Assembly: GCA_945893045.1 (NCBI GenBank)
Contig: CAMDEA010000032.1
Location: 1-55,887 of the forward strand
Direction of reading: 5' to 3'
Source of the DNA: Planctomyces sp. SH-PL62
GTDB lineage: Bacteria; Planctomycetota; Planctomycetia; Planctomycetales; Planctomycetaceae
Length of the DNA stretch: 55,887 nucleotides
A program made the position numbers and the translations under genes. Below the pieces are notes generated by a model. It was given only the letters and a program-made list of their open reading frames with translations. It did not search any database and was not told the origin of the DNA. This document shows, in pieces, positions 8,705 through 16,356 of this stretch (within the stretch, counting starts at the first letter, position 1; every line of letters begins with the position of its first letter).

Positions 8705-8753
8705 GGCGGACACTCCGTTGCGGCCCTCAAGCCGATCCTGAGGAAGTGGAAAT

Positions 8754-8790
8754 CCAAAAAGAAAACCCGGAGCACCTGAAGGCGTCCGGG
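8754..8790 (-). terminator. Terminator of tRNA-Glu
   Basis: On the minus strand, stem CCCGGA/TCCGGG (8785-8790 with 8766-8771) is followed by TTTTCTTTTT (8765-8756). It lies just downstream of tRNA-Glu. Confidence 0.75.
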
Positions 8791-8803
8791 CTTCCAACGA
8801 GAG

Positions 8804-8878
8804 TGACCCCGAGGGGATTTGAACCCCTGTTATCGGATCGAAAATCCGGTGTCCTAGGCCTAACTAGACGACGGGGCC
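8804..8878 (-). tRNA. tRNA-Glu (UUC)
   Basis: Minus strand: acceptor GGCCCCG pairs with CGGGGTC, T-arm AGGGGTTCAAATCCCCT, anticodon stem CCGGA/TCCG-type with loop TTTTCGA, giving anticodon UUC. The 3' CCA is not encoded. Length is 75 nt. Confidence 0.95.
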
Positions 8879-8952
8879 GCAAAGCGGGGCACACTTTAGG
8901 GCCTCAACAATGACTGTCAAGCCGCCCGTTTCACACCCAATTGGCGTTGAGA

Positions 8953-9156
8953 TTAGCCGTTGGTTTCATCGGCACCGGCGGTTCCAACTTCTTGAGCACG
9001 TTGGATTGCGGCCATCACCTCGCTGCGATGAATTGGAACATCGCGCGGCGCTTGGATGCCCAGGCGAACCTTGTCGCCTCGAACCTCGATCACGGTCACC
9101 ACGATCTGGTCGTTTATGACCACGCTCTCATTCCGTTTGCGTGACAGGACTAACAT
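8953..9156 (-). CDS. csrA: Carbon storage regulator CsrA
   Basis: 67 residues, the normal size. CsrA is a dimeric RNA-binding translational regulator that binds GGA motifs in mRNA leaders, and in many bacteria it is antagonised by FliW or small RNAs. Seen: MLVLSRKRNESVVI at the N-terminus with the conserved LSRK and ES, VRLGI(Q)AP, and HRSEV in the C-terminal helix region. No flagellar gene or fliW is adjacent; it stands alone downstream of nothing visible, with a long upstream spacer of about 460 bases. Confidence 0.95.
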   Translation of the reverse strand: MLVLSRKRNESVVINDQIVVTVIEVRGDKVRLGIQAPRDVPIHRSEVMAAIQRAQEVGTAGADETNG

Positions 9157-9615
9157 GGCGGTACACTCTCCGAGCCTCTGACTTCAAAACTCGCATTTGC
9201 GGTGTCCCTTCGGACTGATCACTCCGGAAGTACGAAAAACAATTCGTCTGGCATTAAAAATGATTGGCGGGATTCTAGGGGAGTGATCCGCTTGGTCAAG
9301 CCGCCGAACTACATTGTTCACTTGACATCCGCAACTCGACTCCGCCTGCCTTGCTATGTTTTTTCCAATTTCCCCGGCTATTCAGAACAAAGCGGGCAGG
9401 GACGGAGCTGGCCTCCGCTCAAGATTTCACGACCGTCCGGTCGTCTTGGACTTGAGTTTTACAGTGCGAACTCGGCCACGCAAATTGCGCATCCCTTGCG
9501 AAGATTGACTCGCTGACGTCCTCCAATCTCAGTAACGTACACGTCCCGGCAGTGACTCCGAATCGTTGTGAATCATCTGTTTGGGAGCCTCCTCGCTTGG
9601 TGCTCAGGAGACCGA
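9157..9615. other. Intergenic region with nested palindrome
   Basis: No credible gene. It should hold the divergent promoters of csrA and the response-regulator operon. A nested symmetric element is at 9419-9456: outer arms ctcaag and cttgag enclose the near-perfect acgaccg-tc-cggtcgt. This could be a repressor site or a leader hairpin of the downstream operon. No confident -35/-10 pair was found. Confidence 0.4.
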
Positions 9616-10176
9616 ATGATGTTGTCCAGCCATGTCGGAAGCGTGTCGGCGGAAACATTGGCGCATCACATCCTGCTCATTGAGGACGATGCCGCATCTG
9701 CGGATTCGCTCAAGGCGTTGCTGGAACTGCATGGCTATCGGGTGCAGGTCGCGAAAGATGGCGGACAGGCGCACTCGGCGTTCCACATGCGGCGGCCAGA
9801 CTTCGTCATCACGGACTTGATCTTACCAGGAGAGAATGGTTTCGAGTTGATTGATCGGATGAAGCGATCGGACGAATCGGTTCCCGTATTGGTTCTGTCA
9901 GCCATCTCGCTGGAGGATGCTCGCGCACTGACCGAACGGCTGGGTGCTGATGGGTATTTGACCAAACCGGCAGTCCCCGACGATCTGCTCGCGGAGATTA
10001 AGGAAATCGCTCAGCGTGTATGGCAGCGGACTCATCACGGCGGACAGAAGGAAGAAAAACGGATTCGGTTCAACTGCCGCTGCGGGAAGAAATTCAAAGT
10101 CAGTCCCGTGCATCGCGGGCGCACGCTAACATGTCCCGACTGTGGCGAGCCGCTGATCGTGCCGCGATACGAGTGA
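9616..10176 (+). CDS. Response regulator receiver domain with C-terminal zinc ribbon
   Basis: 186 residues. Start at 9616 (or the adjacent ATG at 9619) follows AGGAGA by 5-8 bases; the frame extends further up without a ribosome site. Receiver domain: acidic IEDD pair, phospho-acceptor Asp in FVITDLILPG, Ser/Thr in VLVLSA, and Lys in LTKP. There is no DNA-binding domain. Instead the last ~45 residues form a zinc ribbon: CRCGKKFKV then CPDCGEPLIVP. That tail is common in planctomycetes alone but unusual fused to a receiver. It starts a run of four genes with the FHA protein, rsmD and an SDR. Confidence 0.85.
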   Translation: MMLSSHVGSVSAETLAHHILLIEDDAASADSLKALLELHGYRVQVAKDGGQAHSAFHMRRPDFVITDLILPGENGFELIDRMKRSDESVPVLVLSAISLEDARALTERLGADGYLTKPAVPDDLLAEIKEIAQRVWQRTHHGGQKEEKRIRFNCRCGKKFKVSPVHRGRTLTCPDCGEPLIVPRYE

Positions 10177-10250
10177 TCCATGTCGGCGACAATCTGGACG
10201 ACGATGGTGAACTGCGGTTCGTTTCGTGGTGCGCGGGCTTTGGCAACGGC

Positions 10251-10856
10251 ATGAGCGGTTTTTCAATGGCGGCGATCCTCATCATTCTTTCTGGTAAGCA
10301 TCAAGGGAAACGTTTGACGCTGCCCGAGGGCGAGGCTGTCATTGGACGGGATGAGACCTGCCAAATTCGACTGGCCACCAATGAGATCAGCCGCCAGCAC
10401 TGCCGGCTGATGTGCGAGGGGGACAAGGTCGTGGTCTATGACCTTGGCAGCCGGAATGGAACGCTGATTAACGATGTCGCGATTCATGGCCAAGCAGAGT
10501 TGCAACCGGGCGATACGTTGCGAGTTGGCCCCGTCGCGTTCCAGCTTGCGGGGAGGAAGCCCACTGCGGCCGCGTCTCTCAAGAAATCTGCGTCCGACGA
10601 CAGCATCATGGACTGGCTGGCAGATGAAGAGGGCGAGAGCCAATCGGGCGACACAACCATCGTCAAACAGGATTCCGCCCCGGCACGCGCCGTTGTGCCG
10701 ACTTCGATTCCGGAGGACACTCCCACGCCGCTGCCGCCCCAGAAGAAGTTCAAGACTGTCGGCGAAGAGGGCGAGGACATCATTCAGCGGCATTACGAGC
10801 TGGTTCAAGCAGGCAAGTTGCCTAAACGGATTCCGGCCTTGAAGACCGACAAATAA
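10251..10856 (+). CDS. FHA domain protein
   Basis: 201 residues from the ATG at 10251; 10266 is an equally possible start, and neither has a strong ribosome site. The FHA fold binds phosphothreonine peptides. Seen in order: GEAVIGRDETCQIRL with the GR signature, ISRQHCRL with the SxxH motif, and DLGSRNGTLIND with the NGT motif, about residues 28-85. A Pro/Ser-rich linker follows, then a short conserved-looking tail (GEDIIQRHYELVQAGKLPKRIPA). Its position after a receiver protein, and the presence of a large Ser/Thr kinase nearby, fit a phospho-signalling adaptor role (inference). Confidence 0.85.
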   Translation: MSGFSMAAILIILSGKHQGKRLTLPEGEAVIGRDETCQIRLATNEISRQHCRLMCEGDKVVVYDLGSRNGTLINDVAIHGQAELQPGDTLRVGPVAFQLAGRKPTAAASLKKSASDDSIMDWLADEEGESQSGDTTIVKQDSAPARAVVPTSIPEDTPTPLPPQKKFKTVGEEGEDIIQRHYELVQAGKLPKRIPALKTDK

Positions 10857-10874
10857 GGCGGAAGGCCACGGCGC

Positions 10875-11552
10875 ATGCGGATCATTGCAGGACAATTTCG
10901 TCGGCGAAAACTGTTGGCGAATCCCGGATTAACGACTCGGCCGATCACCGACTTCGTCAAGGAATCGCTGTTCGAGAGGCTCGGCGATTGGATTGATGGG
11001 CAGCGTGTCGCGGACATCTTCTCCGGCACAGGGACGATTGGACTTGAAGCCCTCAGCCGCGGTGCAGCGAGCGTGGTGTTCCTCGAAAAGGACCGGAAAG
11101 CGGTCGAACTGCTGAAACACAATGTCGCGTCGCTCGGAAAAGAGGCTCAAGCCGCGTGCTTGTGCTGGCAAACGGACATCTTCCGTTGCTCGTTTCGGCC
11201 GAAGGGGAACTCGACCAAGTTTGTGCCATTCGACTGGATGTTCTTCGATCCGCCGTTCGCGATGATCGAAGAGCTGTCGCCTACGTCGGAGCTGTTTCGC
11301 GTGCTCAAGCAACTCGCTCGCGAGGATGTCAGTTCGCCGGACACGCGGTTGGTCTTGCGGGCTCCAGAGGAAGCTCGATTCGTCATGCCCGATGTTTGGG
11401 AACTGGCGCATCATTGGCCGTTCTCACACATGGATATCTTCGTCTATCGGAAGGCCAAGCCACCTGAGCCGGCAACGCTCGAAGAACAACCGGCTCCATC
11501 AGCCGAGCTTCTCGACGAGAATCAAATCTCATCACCGGAGTCCGCAGCATGA
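10875..11552 (+). CDS. rsmD: 16S rRNA (guanine(966)-N(2))-methyltransferase RsmD
   Basis: 225 residues. The enzyme methylates G966 of 16S rRNA using S-adenosylmethionine during small-subunit assembly. Seen: the family-typical N-terminus RIIAGQFRRRKL, TRPITDFVKESLF, SAM-binding DIFSGTGTIGLEALSRGA, acidic FLEKD after motif I, and catalytic DPPF. The C-terminus is extended by about 30 residues with a Pro/Glu-rich tail relative to compact RsmD. It follows the FHA gene by 18 bases, and its stop overlaps the next gene (ATGA). Confidence 0.92.
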   Translation: MRIIAGQFRRRKLLANPGLTTRPITDFVKESLFERLGDWIDGQRVADIFSGTGTIGLEALSRGAASVVFLEKDRKAVELLKHNVASLGKEAQAACLCWQTDIFRCSFRPKGNSTKFVPFDWMFFDPPFAMIEELSPTSELFRVLKQLAREDVSSPDTRLVLRAPEEARFVMPDVWELAHHWPFSHMDIFVYRKAKPPEPATLEEQPAPSAELLDENQISSPESAA

Positions 11553-12331
11553 GCGTGCTTGACCGATTTCGTCTGGATGGCCAGCGGCTTTTCATCACTG
11601 GCGGCAGTCGCGGACTTGGCCGCGAGATGGCGCTCGCGATCGCTGACGTAGGAGCCGATGTCGTGCTGGTCGGCCGCGACCGCGACAGTTTGGAGAAGAC
11701 TGCCACCGACATCCGGCAGCGCGGCCGAACCGCGAACATCTTCGTAGCCGATGTCGGTGTGCCGAGCGAATGCGAGCACGTCTGCCAACAAGCCCTCGAT
11801 CAGCTTGGACCGTTTGACATTCTCATCAACAACGTCGGTGGCCGGCGGATCAACGTGCCGGTCGAGGATCAGACGCTCGAACAGTGGCAGCAGATTCTCG
11901 ACATCAATCTGACGAGCACCTTTCTCTGCACGAAGCTGATTGGCGGAGCGATGGTGAAGCGCGGGCGAGGCGGCCGAGTCATCAACATCGCGTCGATCTC
12001 CGGCATGGTGGCCAATCGCGGGATCGGCGGACGCAGCTACGAGACCTCGAAGGCAGCCGTCATCCAATTCACCCGAGCACTCGCGACCGATTGGGCACCG
12101 CATCGAATCACCGTCAACTCGATCTGTCCGGGCGGATTCATGACCGAACCGAATGTCCGTTGGGCCGCTCAAAACCCGGCGATCATCGACACGTTTAAGC
12201 AGCAGATTCCCGCCGGCGACTTCGGCCAACCGGAGGATCTCGGCCCGCTGGCGGTTTATCTCGCCAGCGACGCCGCCCGCTATGTGACTGGAGCGGCCAT
12301 CGTCATCGACGGCGGCTACACGTTGTGGTAG
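11549..12331 (+). CDS. Short-chain dehydrogenase/reductase
   Basis: 260 residues, classical SDR length. Seen: TGGSRGLG cofactor loop (residues 17-24), NNVGG in place of NNAG, catalytic Ser in IASISGM, YETSK (Tyr-x-x-x-Lys), and the C-terminal DGGYTLW tail typical of gluconate/glucose dehydrogenase-like and FabG-like members. An Arg after the second beta-strand (VGRDRD) points to NADP preference. Substrate is unknown. Start overlaps the rsmD stop by 4 bases. Its TAG stop abuts the GTAG head of the following hairpin pair. Confidence 0.88.
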   Translation: MSVLDRFRLDGQRLFITGGSRGLGREMALAIADVGADVVLVGRDRDSLEKTATDIRQRGRTANIFVADVGVPSECEHVCQQALDQLGPFDILINNVGGRRINVPVEDQTLEQWQQILDINLTSTFLCTKLIGGAMVKRGRGGRVINIASISGMVANRGIGGRSYETSKAAVIQFTRALATDWAPHRITVNSICPGGFMTEPNVRWAAQNPAIIDTFKQQIPAGDFGQPEDLGPLAVYLASDAARYVTGAAIVIDGGYTLW

Positions 12332-12407
12332 TAGCAGGCACGCTCCGCGTGCCGTCAGCCGAAGCTCAAGCCAATCGAACCGATGGCACACGGCGTGTGC
12401 CTGCTAC
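12331..12407. repeat. Class A REP-like inverted hairpin pair
   Basis: Left unit: GTAGCA, stem GGCACGC/GCGTGCC, loop tcc (12331-12353). Right unit on the other strand: GTAGCA, stem GGCACAC/GTGTGCC, loop gcc (12407-12385). Differences between units are compensatory within each stem, so each hairpin is preserved. Confidence 0.85.
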
Positions 12408-12487
12408 TTATTCGCTACCAACCACACGTCCGGCGACTATACTGCCGCCCGTTTCAAACCCTCGTTTTCCGCACCACGAAGACCATC

Positions 12488-12733
12488 ATGGCCGACTTCA
12501 ACAAATTCGATCCGCGAGTCGATTCGCTGGTCATTGAAACCAAGACTTTTTGGGATTCCGCTATCGGTAAGCTGGCGGATGCCGACATGCACTGGCTGGC
12601 CGACGCCGTGCATCGCCACCCGGAAAAGGCGAGCAACGTCCAGTACGAGCGTGCTCATACAGGTTTCACGCGGACGATCACCGTCACGGTCGCCGACATC
12701 GAGCGGCTGTACGACGAGAAAATGAGCGGCTGA
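12488..12733 (+). CDS. Small hypothetical protein
   Basis: 81 residues starting MADFNKFDPRVDSLV. Acidic helix-rich look, with TRTITVTVADIERLYDEK near the end. No domain is recognised. The start is chosen at the first Met after the upstream hairpin pair; the frame upstream reads through the palindrome and is not credible. It converges with the small lipoprotein gene, sharing a terminator hairpin. Confidence 0.6.
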   Translation: MADFNKFDPRVDSLVIETKTFWDSAIGKLADADMHWLADAVHRHPEKASNVQYERAHTGFTRTITVTVADIERLYDEKMSG

Positions 12734-12767
12734 CCAACAAAAACGCCGCAGTGTGAACCGCGGCGTT
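12734..12767 (-). terminator. Terminator between convergent small genes
   Basis: Stem aacgccgc (12742-12749) and gcggcgtt (12760-12767). On the minus strand it is followed by TTTTTGTT, so it mainly ends the lipoprotein gene; on the plus strand it lies just after the 81-residue gene. Confidence 0.75.
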
Positions 12768-12802
12768 GTGAGCGTCTGCTTGAGGCCCAAGGGCCTTCCA
12801 AA

Positions 12803-13102
12803 CTACTCCTTTTTCTCGTCTTTCTTCTCGGCGGAAGCGTCGTCCTTCTTGGCTTCTTCAGCCTTCGGGTCTTCCTTCTTCTCGCCAGCTTCGGCCGGTT
12901 TCGCGGCTCCGGCGTCTCCCTCAGGAGCTGCCGGAACGTCGGTTCCGCCACCCTTGGTCGAGCCCGCTTCGCTGCCATTCGCTTTCACGGGCGAGATTGG
13001 CTTGACCGGCGACGCGGGTTCGCCGCAGCCGATTGTCCAAATCGAGAGCCCCAATACGCTGACCAACGCGGTTAGCTTCATGTCATTCCAGCCAAGTCTC
13101 AT
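12803..13102 (-). CDS. Small lipoprotein with Lys/Glu/Ala-rich tail
   Basis: 99 residues. GGAAG precedes the ATG at 13102 by 8 bases; a second Met seven codons later is possible. A hydrophobic stretch (LTALVSVLGLSIW) leads to TIGC, a plausible lipobox. The mature part is low complexity: Pro/Gly region then KKEDPKAEEAKKDDASAEKK. Such tails are frequent in small planctomycete exported proteins of unknown role. Confidence 0.65.
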   Translation of the reverse strand: MRLGWNDMKLTALVSVLGLSIWTIGCGEPASPVKPISPVKANGSEAGSTKGGGTDVPAAPEGDAGAAKPAEAGEKKEDPKAEEAKKDDASAEKKDEKKE

Positions 13103-13440
13103 TGGCTGCTTCCTTTCGTGTGAGAACGATCAAACCATAACCCACTCGGCCGAACTGCCCAGTTCCTTGTTCCGCCGATTTTCGGGGGATCGACCGGCGT
13201 CGGTTTGATCAATCCGCCAGCCGCCCGAAGCTTTCCAGCCCGGAAAGCGGTCGGATTAAACGTCGCCGCCCCCTCGATTGCAACCGAACTGCCCGGTTCG
13301 GCCGACCGTCCCAGACCGAGCCATCCTGCGACCGATGCGACCCTCCGAGTCGAGTCGGCACAATCGTCACGACCCGGAGGATGGACGCTCGTGCCCGTCC
13401 AGACTGACGAGGGACGGGCAAGAGTGACCGTCCTACGACC
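13103..13440. other. Intergenic region with small hairpins
   Basis: No credible gene. A hairpin lies at 13388-13424, stem ctcgtgcccgtcc/ggacgggcaagag with 12 of 13 pairs. Another complementary pair is near 13245-13315 around gaccg/cggtc-type words. These look like degenerate hairpin elements. Confidence 0.4.
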
Positions 13441-14691
13441 TTATCGAAACACGCCGCCTCGCAGGACTTCGAGCGAATAGAAAGTGTCACGCCACCTCAC
13501 GCCTCCCTGCCGCAGCGTGATCCAGCCGGACCTCAGAAACGCGAACACGAACGCCAATCCCGAGGGCATCAGCATCGGGAACAGCCAAAACGAATGCCCG
13601 AAGAGCCAAGCAATGAGTCCGTAGAGAAAATGCGACAACAACGCCGCCGCGACAAAGCCATTTCGAGCCTCACCCGTGCAGACCGCTCCGACCATCGGGC
13701 CGCAGATAACCAGCGAAGTCATTCCGCAAATCCCCAGCAGTTGCACGACCGAGTAGTTGGCCGACGCGAACGCGTTCTTCTCCAATCCGGTGATGCAGGC
13801 CCACGCTCCCGATTGCCAGCGGATGCGTAGGCCATCACCCGCTCGCAGAATGCTGCACCGCGAACCCGATCGCTTCAGCATTTTTCCGAGCTTCACGTCG
13901 TCCAGGATGTCGAGCTTGATCGGCTCAAACCCGCCCGCTCGCTCCAAGGCTGAACGGCGAACGAGGTTGTACGCTCCAACGCCACAGTAGGCTCGCGGCC
14001 ACCGAGTCGGAATCAAATACGGCTGAGTCCCCGCCGCGAAGATCAGCCCGAAACAAGCGACGAACGCGGCCTCAAGCATCCCCCCCGCCTCGATGTCGGG
14101 AAACAGCGGCAGATGGTCAACCGCACGAGCAACCGCGAATCGCACTGCTCGTCGCAGCGTCTGCGGATCATGAAAGACATCTCCATCCGAGAAGAGCAAC
14201 CACTCGCCCGTCGACTGCTGTGTCCCCACCTGCAATGCGTGATTCTTCCCCAGCCAACCGTCCGGCAAGTCGGTGATGTGGACAACCTGTAGCCCAGGCC
14301 CTTGTGGCCTGGGTGATTCACTATCACCAGAATCATCCGACCTACAAGGGGTCGGGCTACCATGAGTGTTTCCAAAGGGTACTCGTGCCAACCGATCCAT
14401 GATCGCGCCAGTCTCGTCCCGCGAGCGATCGTCGATCGCGATGATCTCGAAGTCGGGATAGTCCGACGCGAGCAATGATTTCAGCCCCGCCTCAATCTTG
14501 TGCCCTTCATCGCGAGCCGGCACGACCACCGACACTCGCGGCCACGACGCCGGATCGGGCAACCGGTCGGATTGCCGCTTCAACGACCGGCCAATCATCC
14601 ATACCGTTGGCACACCTGACACTCCGGCCCAGATCGCGAAGAGAATCCACCCCATCACTTCGATCGTCGTCTGCAAGGTTGCAACCCCCAT
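13441..14691 (-). CDS. Family 2 glycosyltransferase, membrane protein
   Basis: 416 residues from ATG at 14691, which has AGAAGG just upstream; a GTG at 14742 is an alternative. GT-A fold markers: VSVVVPARDE, IIAIDDRSRDET, SDGD (DxD-like metal site), and DDVKLGKML. An N-terminal and several C-terminal hydrophobic segments place it in the inner membrane. The arrangement resembles HpnB/CrtQ-like glycosyltransferases, but no hopanoid or carotenoid gene is nearby, so the acceptor is unknown. About residues 110-134 (PTPCRSDDSGDS and neighbours) are encoded by an inserted hairpin pair and interrupt the domain between the first DD and the SDGD motif. Confidence 0.85.
   Translation of the reverse strand: MGVATLQTTIEVMGWILFAIWAGVSGVPTVWMIGRSLKRQSDRLPDPASWPRVSVVVPARDEGHKIEAGLKSLLASDYPDFEIIAIDDRSRDETGAIMDRLARVPFGNTHGSPTPCRSDDSGDSESPRPQGPGLQVVHITDLPDGWLGKNHALQVGTQQSTGEWLLFSDGDVFHDPQTLRRAVRFAVARAVDHLPLFPDIEAGGMLEAAFVACFGLIFAAGTQPYLIPTRWPRAYCGVGAYNLVRRSALERAGGFEPIKLDILDDVKLGKMLKRSGSRCSILRAGDGLRIRWQSGAWACITGLEKNAFASANYSVVQLLGICGMTSLVICGPMVGAVCTGEARNGFVAAALLSHFLYGLIAWLFGHSFWLFPMLMPSGLAFVFAFLRSGWITLRQGGVRWRDTFYSLEVLRGGVFR
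14289..14360. repeat. Class A hairpin pair inside the glycosyltransferase gene
   Basis: Left unit: GTAG, stem CCCAGGCC/GGCCTGGG, loop cttgt (from 14289). Right unit on the opposite strand: GTAG, stem CCCGACC/GGTCGGA, loop ccttgta (from 14360). The 72-nt span is a multiple of three and stays open in the gene's frame. Confidence 0.8.
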
Positions 14692-14759
14692 AAGCCTTCT
14701 CAACAATCCGCGCAACTTAGCGACGCTCGTCACGAAACTCACTCACTCGCGAAAACACC

Positions 14760-15974
14760 ATGCCCGACCTGCAAGATCTGACTCGGAAACTCAACACGAA
14801 CAACGGCTCGAAGATTGTACTCCTCGTCGCCGACGGACTCGGCGGCCTGCCGCTCACGCCGGACGGGCTCACGGAACTCGAAACCGCGAAGACGCCGAAT
14901 CTCGATGCCCTCGCCAAGCGCGGGACACTCGGTTCGAGCACCCCCGTTCTACCGGGCATCACGCCAGGGAGCGGGCCGGGGCATCTTGGCCTCTTCGGTT
15001 ACGACCCGCTCGAATATCAAATCGGACGCGGCGTGCTGGAAGCGCTGGGCATCGACTTTGAACTCGGCCCGAACGATGTCGCGATCCGAGGCAACTTTTG
15101 CACGATCGACGGCAATGGCCTGATCACCGATCGCCGAGCCGGCCGCATCGCCACCGAAGAAGGCGAACGAATCGTCGCGAAGCTCGCCAAGGCCATCAAG
15201 ATTCCGGGCATCGAAGTCTTCGTCCGTCACGTCAAGGAATATCGACTCGTGATCGTACTGCGTGCCGAGGGACTCGGCGGCGACGTCGAGGACACTGATC
15301 CGCAGAAGACCGGCGTCGCGCCCTTCGAACCGGTCGCTCGCAGCGCGGGATCGCAACGCACGGCCGAGCTGCTCAAGGAATTCATCCGTCAGGCTCGCGA
15401 AGTTTTGAAGGACGAGCCAAAAGCCAACTTGCTGACGCTGCGCGGTATCGACAAGAAACCGCCGATTCCGACGTTTGAAGAAATGTACGGCCTGAAGCCC
15501 GGAGCCATCGCCGTCTATCCGATGTACCGCGGCCTCGCGCGGCTGGTCAGCATGAACGTGCTCGACGCCGGCCAGACGTTGTCCGATCAAATGTCGCGGC
15601 TCGAACAAGCGTGGAAGGACTTCGATTTCTTCTTCGTCCATTTCAAGTACACCGACTCGACCGGCGAGGACGGCAATTTTGCGGAAAAGGTTCGCCGCAT
15701 CGAAGAACTCGACGCCGCGATCCCGCGCATCACCGCGCTCAAGCCCGACGTGCTGATCGTCACCGGCGACCACAGCACACCGAGCAAAATGAAATCGCAC
15801 AGTTGGCACCCGGTCCCTGTGCTGCTCGCCGCCGAAGAGCGCTGCCGCCCGGACCTCTGCGACAATTTCGGCGAACGCGAATGCCTGAGGGGCGGCCTCG
15901 GCCAATTCCCGGCGAAGTACCTGATGGGCTTCGCACTGGCTCATGCAGGTCGGCTCGACAAATTCGGAGCGTAG
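14760..15974 (+). CDS. apgM: 2,3-bisphosphoglycerate-independent phosphoglycerate mutase, archaeal type
   Basis: 404 residues, the usual size of ApgM. It interconverts 3- and 2-phosphoglycerate in glycolysis, using two metal ions and a serine nucleophile. Seen: VLLVADGLGGLP (metal Asp), TPNLDALAKRG, PGITPGSGPGHLGLFGYDP containing the nucleophilic Ser, RGNFCTID, DRRAGRI, HFKYTDSTGEDG, and the C-terminal metal site VTGDHSTPS with SWHPVPVLL. Divergent from the glycosyltransferase gene, the intergenic space being short. Confidence 0.93.
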   Translation: MPDLQDLTRKLNTNNGSKIVLLVADGLGGLPLTPDGLTELETAKTPNLDALAKRGTLGSSTPVLPGITPGSGPGHLGLFGYDPLEYQIGRGVLEALGIDFELGPNDVAIRGNFCTIDGNGLITDRRAGRIATEEGERIVAKLAKAIKIPGIEVFVRHVKEYRLVIVLRAEGLGGDVEDTDPQKTGVAPFEPVARSAGSQRTAELLKEFIRQAREVLKDEPKANLLTLRGIDKKPPIPTFEEMYGLKPGAIAVYPMYRGLARLVSMNVLDAGQTLSDQMSRLEQAWKDFDFFFVHFKYTDSTGEDGNFAEKVRRIEELDAAIPRITALKPDVLIVTGDHSTPSKMKSHSWHPVPVLLAAEERCRPDLCDNFGERECLRGGLGQFPAKYLMGFALAHAGRLDKFGA

Positions 15975-16059
15975 TTTTTAGGTTCCTCCGACGAAGCAAT
16001 CCGACAAACATGCGATCTTGCTGTTCTCTGAGAAATCAATCGTCGCAGTCACAGCAACG

Positions 16060-16093
16060 AAAAAAGCCAGATAGGTATTTTCTATCTGGCTTT
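16060..16093 (-). terminator. Terminator of tRNA-Ser
   Basis: Stem agccagatag (16065-16074) with ctatctggct (16082-16091), 7-nt loop. On the minus strand it is followed by a run of T. It can also serve apgM on the plus strand. Confidence 0.85.
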
Positions 16094-16096
16094 CAG

Positions 16097-16183
16097 CGGA
16101 GAGGGAGGGATTCGAACCCTCGGTACCCTTGCGGGTACACTGGTTTTCGAGACCAGCACGATCGGCCGCTCTGTCACCTCTCC
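16097..16183 (-). tRNA. tRNA-Ser (CGA)
   Basis: Minus strand, 87 nt with a long variable arm (TACCCGCAAGGGTA hairpin). Acceptor GGAGAGG pairs with CCTCTCC; anticodon stem CTGGT/ACCAG with loop CTCGAAA gives CGA. The 3' CCA is not encoded. Confidence 0.95.
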
Positions 16184-16356
16184 GAAGTCAAGATGAGCCA
16201 GCATTTGTGGCGGCTGGCGAAGGGGGGGCGGATAATAGCGGGCGTTTTGAGGAAACGCCAAGTGAGGTGTTTCTCGCGGCGCGATGGGCAATTCACCGCT
16301 CAGCAATCAGTTCGCGGAACCACTGAAGTTGGTTGCGAGAGGTGACGGGACAGCGT

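Noticed and set aside
10020..10250. Upstream extension of the FHA gene
   Set aside because: It overlaps the receiver/zinc-ribbon gene in another frame and adds no domain.
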